DNA of 8,542 bases from JBKQHQ01 sp052148715 (GTDB taxonomy: Bacteria; Pseudomonadota; Alphaproteobacteria; Rhizobiales; Xanthobacteraceae), in assembly GCA_052148715.1 (NCBI GenBank), contig JBKQHQ010000086.1, positions 1-8,542 of the forward strand. Direction: 5' to 3'. Positions 6,407 to 8,542 of this stretch are shown here, piece after piece. The translations under genes were made by a program, and so were the position numbers. Every line of letters begins with the position of its first letter. Positions within the stretch are counted from its first letter, which is position 1. The notes under the pieces are model-generated. The model was not told the DNA's origin. It saw nothing but the letters and a program-made list of their open reading frames with translations, and did not search any database.

Positions 6407-6465
6407 CGCCACGGCGGCTGGCCTTCAGGCTGATCGCGATTGCGACAGCGCGGCTTCGTAAATCG

Positions 6466-7263
6466 CTACCCGCCCGTCGACTGAATGAAATGTGACGACA
6501 CCAGTGCCAGATTTTGCCACCTCGGAGCATCGCTGCCCGCTTCGAAGAATTGGTCGCCTTGAGCTGACTCATGCGGTGTGAGGGCACAGGCGACGTAGGT
6601 ATGCCGGCCGGCGACAAAGGGCGACCGCAGGAGCGCACGGCACGGGTAATCAAAACCGACCACCGCAAACGCCCTCGGTGATACGTCGTCGCGATCCTTG
6701 TCCAGGATAAGGATCTGTGCGCCGGTGAGAAGCCGGCGGAGCTTCTCAAAGGCTGATCTCCACACTTTCCAGTCGTCCAGAATGACCAGTTTGGTTCCGC
6801 CCTGCGTGGCCAGCCACCACGCCGCGTGGGAAAGCGGCAGAGCGGCGCAGCGATGCGGATCATCGGCACGCCAAACGCTCTGCATCAGACGATCGCGATC
6901 AGGACCGTCGTCGAGCGCCGGAAACCGCTCGATGACTTGCGAGCGTGCGTAATCCGGGGAGGCAGGGCCGAGTTCAACTTGCAGACGTTCCCAGGCCGCA
7001 AAGACGGAGGGGTACAGCATGACCGGTCCCCGACTTGCCTGGTTATCCGCGGCCGACAGAAAACTGACCCGCCTCCATTCGTTGGCCTCCAGCTGCACCG
7101 TATTCGCGTCGCCATAAGCGCGGGTACACGCTTGGGTGAAGCTTTTATTTCGGCTCAGAACCCATGCGGTTGCGATAATCGGGTGCCATCGTTCAAGCTC
7201 GAAGACCGGGACATGTCGAACGCGCCTGACTTCGTCGTGCGGGGTTTCTTGCACCGAAATCAT
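6466..7263 (-). CDS. Hypothetical protein, 265 residues, unknown family
   Basis: I do not recognise a family with known function. The protein is soluble, with no signal peptide or membrane segment. Visible blocks are a basic N-terminus (RRVRHVP, 13-19), FELERWHPIIATAWVLSRNKSF (21-42), RGPVMLYPSVFAAWERL (78-94), SQVIERFPALDDGPDRDRL (108-126), LPLSHAAWWLATQGGTKLVILDD (142-164), a second hydrophobic strand AQILILDKD (182-190), and GFDYPCRALLRSPFVAG (203-219). The alternating strands and helices suggest a compact alpha/beta fold, but no nucleotide-binding loop or catalytic set is clear. The frame stays open upstream to 7473, but those 70 residues read through a strong hairpin (7354-7380) and are Arg-rich, so the ATG at 7263 is chosen; its ribosome binding site is weak (AGCAGG). 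The gene is followed by a hairpin at 6391-6406. Confidence 0.65.
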   Translation of the reverse strand: MISVQETPHDEVRRVRHVPVFELERWHPIIATAWVLSRNKSFTQACTRAYGDANTVQLEANEWRRVSFLSAADNQASRGPVMLYPSVFAAWERLQVELGPASPDYARSQVIERFPALDDGPDRDRLMQSVWRADDPHRCAALPLSHAAWWLATQGGTKLVILDDWKVWRSAFEKLRRLLTGAQILILDKDRDDVSPRAFAVVGFDYPCRALLRSPFVAGRHTYVACALTPHESAQGDQFFEAGSDAPRWQNLALVSSHFIQSTGG

Positions 7264-7345
7264 GCCTGCTGCCTGTTGCTTGTTGCCGCCGAGGGTGGAT
7301 GCCCAGGACGCCAGACGGCGGCGTTTCTGGCGCAGAACGGAAGAC

Positions 7346-7380
7346 CAAAAGTCGGGCCGGCGCGACGGACACGCCGGCCC
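7346..7380 (-). terminator. Strong intrinsic terminator on the minus strand
   Basis: Nine-base arms GGGCCGGCG (7354-7362) and CGCCGGCCC (7372-7380) pair perfectly around a nine-base loop. On the minus strand the stem is followed by GACTTTTGG. It would stop transcripts coming from the response-regulator side before they reach the 265-residue gene. On the plus strand no T tract follows. Confidence 0.6.
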
Positions 7381-7495
7381 TGACCCTCGACGTAGGGGGA
7401 GCCAGTCGGGGGCTGTAGATTCCCGTACTGTGAGTCCTCGCCGCCGTGCAGGCACAACCGTACCTATCCCCATCCTTTATCGCTATTCACCAGTC

Positions 7496-7738
7496 CTGAT
7501 CCCGACGTTGAGGGCGTACCGTGGAAACTTTCGTCGACAAAGTCGAGCGCCTGGTCTTCGACAACTGGGCGAGCACGAGGCGCTCCACCCGCAAGGCAAG
7601 GTGATCGAGGGGCTGCTCTACCCGTGGGCCGCGGCTTTTCGGCAGGTGCCGCACCTCGCGCGCGCTGCTCGCCCAGCGCGACGAACGCCTCAAGGGCGAA
7701 GCGCTGCAGAGCGTCGCGCAGTGCATCGGCAGATTTCG
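7496..7738 (+). pseudogene. Decayed 3' fragment of a second Hint-domain gene
   Basis: This stretch aligns along its length with 5283-5529, the end of the intact Hint gene. It still shows pieces such as TFVDKVERLVFDNWA, EHEALHPQGKVIEG and AAAFRQVPHLARA, but in different frames. Relative to the intact copy there is a one-base loss near 7521, another near 7570 (GGGCGAG for GGGCCGAG) and a two-base loss near 7662, so it cannot be translated as one protein. The equivalent of the stop codon is CAG, and the similarity runs on into the 3' untranslated bases (GTGCATCGGCAGATTT). The beta-repeat and the catalytic part of the Hint domain are absent. This is the remnant of a tandem or transposed duplication. 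Confidence 0.85.
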
Positions 7739-7842
7739 ATCCGGGCCTTCGGGGTGCGCTTTGGCGGGTGAACGGCAGCTTTACCTCGAGCGGCGGACAC
7801 GCGTAAGCCAGCACGCCGCGACACGGGATTTTGCCGTGCGGG

Positions 7843-8388
7843 TCAGCTCACTAATTTTGCCTTATCAAATAGCGCGAGCGGTCCGATCAGATCGGCCATA
7901 CCACCCGTGCGTCGTTCAGGGCCGGCATAATTGTCATTGACGCTACGGCGCCGATCCGGACCAAAGTAGCTCTTGGTCTTGACAAAAGGACGCGGATTGA
8001 CGACCGCACTCAGAATGCGCTGATAGAGCGAGTTCGCCGAGACCGGCTTGGCCAGAAACTCGGTGATACCGACATCGCGGGCCTTTACGACCCGCTTCTT
8101 TTCCGAATGGCACGTGAGCATGATGATCGGCACATGGGGGTTCGCGTTAGCGCCGGGTTGCCGGATCATCTGGGTCAATTCGAGTACATCGAAGATGGGC
8201 ATCGCCAAGTCAGTAATAACGATGTCAGGCATGTAGTAGGTGAACGCTTCAAGCCCCGCCGCCCCGTCTTCCGCTTCATACACCTCGCGCGTACCGAAGC
8301 CGTGCAGCAAGGTGCGCAGGATGTGCCATATATGGATGCTGTCATCAATGACCAGAAGGCTCAGCTTGCTGAAATCGACCCGGACCAT
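7843..8388 (-). CDS. Stand-alone receiver-domain response regulator (CheY-like)
   Basis: The 181-residue protein has a complete receiver domain (about residues 9-128): acidic pair Asp15-Asp16 in LLVIDDS, phosphoacceptor Asp60 in DIVITDLAMP, switch Thr92 in IIMLTCHS and Lys114 in AKPV. It would be phosphorylated by an unlinked histidine kinase. The remaining 50 residues contain no DNA-binding or enzymatic domain, only a basic tail with two related motifs, GPDRRR (143-148) and GPERR (156-160), a feature I recall from other alphaproteobacterial receivers. Signalling through protein contacts is therefore inferred. The ATG at 8388 is preferred over 8412 because AGGAA lies seven bases before it and the receiver starts right after. 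No kinase is adjacent. It is divergent from the IS630-type transposase. Confidence 0.88.
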   Translation of the reverse strand: MVRVDFSKLSLLVIDDSIHIWHILRTLLHGFGTREVYEAEDGAAGLEAFTYYMPDIVITDLAMPIFDVLELTQMIRQPGANANPHVPIIMLTCHSEKKRVVKARDVGITEFLAKPVSANSLYQRILSAVVNPRPFVKTKSYFGPDRRRSVNDNYAGPERRTGGMADLIGPLALFDKAKLVS

Positions 8389-8420
8389 CAAGATTCCTGC
8401 GGCGTCGTCCAAGAAACCTA

Positions 8421-8542
8421 GAGCATTTTCCGCTCGGATTGAATCGGGAGGATTCCCAACGGCTTGTCAATGAGCGAGGCTAGCCGCCTTGATTCGATTT
8501 TCGAGGGGGAACGATGCCAAGACCCTATTCTGGTGACTTGCG
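8421..8542 (+). mobile_element. Left end of an IS630-type insertion sequence (cut by window end)
   Basis: The transposase start at 8514 implies an IS end shortly upstream. A TA dinucleotide at 8419-8420, followed by GAGCATTTTCC, is a candidate boundary, because IS630-family elements insert at and duplicate TA. The right end is outside the window, so the boundary is inferred. The segment contains an inverted repeat GAATC-GGGAG-GATTC (8441-8455). Confidence 0.45.
8514..8542 (+). CDS. N-terminus of an IS630-family transposase (partial)
   Basis: The visible residues MPRPYSGDL, followed by an incomplete Arg codon, match the usual opening of IS630-family transposases (M-x-R-P-Y-S-x-D-L-R), whose N-terminal helix-turn-helix follows directly. 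The AGGGGG tract at 8504-8509, four bases before the ATG, is a good ribosome binding site. Only nine full codons are visible, so intactness cannot be judged. Confidence 0.68.

Larger units (their letters stand above)
7264..7842. other. 579-base stretch without an intact gene
   Basis: It contains the leader of the 265-residue gene, a strong hairpin terminator (7346-7380), about 115 bases with nothing I recognise (7381-7495), the decayed Hint-gene copy (7496-7738), and a short spacer up to the response-regulator stop. A five-base stem CACGG/CCGTG (7822-7838) just beyond that stop has no T tract. Confidence 0.6.

Noticed and set aside
7264..7473. N-terminal 70-residue extension of the 265-residue protein
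   Set aside because: It is Arg-rich and low in recognisable structure and reads straight through a nine-base-pair hairpin with a T tract, which fits non-coding sequence better.
8442..8470. TTGACA on the minus strand (8470-8465) as an outward promoter from the IS end driving the response regulator
   Set aside because: The -35 match is perfect, but no acceptable -10 hexamer lies 16-18 bases downstream.

Overview
The window looks like chromosome from a high-GC alphaproteobacterium of the Bradyrhizobium/Rhodopseudomonas group. This rests on the strong GC bias at third codon positions, the CysD and CysNC sequences (CysD ends in the characteristic EKKKQEGYF), a Hint-domain protein of a type common in that group, GC-rich hairpins between genes and IS fragments at both ends. 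The genus is inference.

Layout, left to right. Positions 1-48 hold the last codons of a leftward-truncated gene, probably a transposase. A small single-domain cyclic-nucleotide-binding protein follows (306-680, +). Facing it is the sulfate-activation operon cysD-cysNC (802-3552, -). cysD is intact. cysNC carries a one-base insertion near 2457 that separates the GTPase P-loop from the rest of the protein. A 398-base gap with several hairpins (3553-3950) leads to a 519-residue Hint-domain protein (3951-5510, +), which has a beta-repeat N-terminus and a C-terminal autoprocessing fold and ends at a strong hairpin terminator.

The right half is looser. It holds a 98-residue zinc-ribbon-like protein (5893-6189, -) with a structured upstream region, an unrecognised 265-residue protein (6466-7263, -), a decayed copy of the 3' end of the Hint gene (7496-7738, +), a stand-alone response regulator (7843-8388, -), and the left end of an IS630-type element whose transposase starts at 8514 and runs out of the window.

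How the genes work together. CysD and CysNC would turn sulfate and ATP into APS and then PAPS, but the frameshift puts the second step and the GTPase coupling in doubt unless it is a sequencing error. The Hint protein, zinc-ribbon protein, unknown protein and response regulator show no clear shared pathway. The frameshift, the decayed Hint copy and the IS pieces suggest an accessory region that has been rearranged. No RNA genes or CRISPR arrays were found. I do not see a convincing new multi-gene system. The most unusual points are the duplicated Hint-gene tail, the broken cysNC, and the alternative hairpins upstream of the zinc-ribbon gene.
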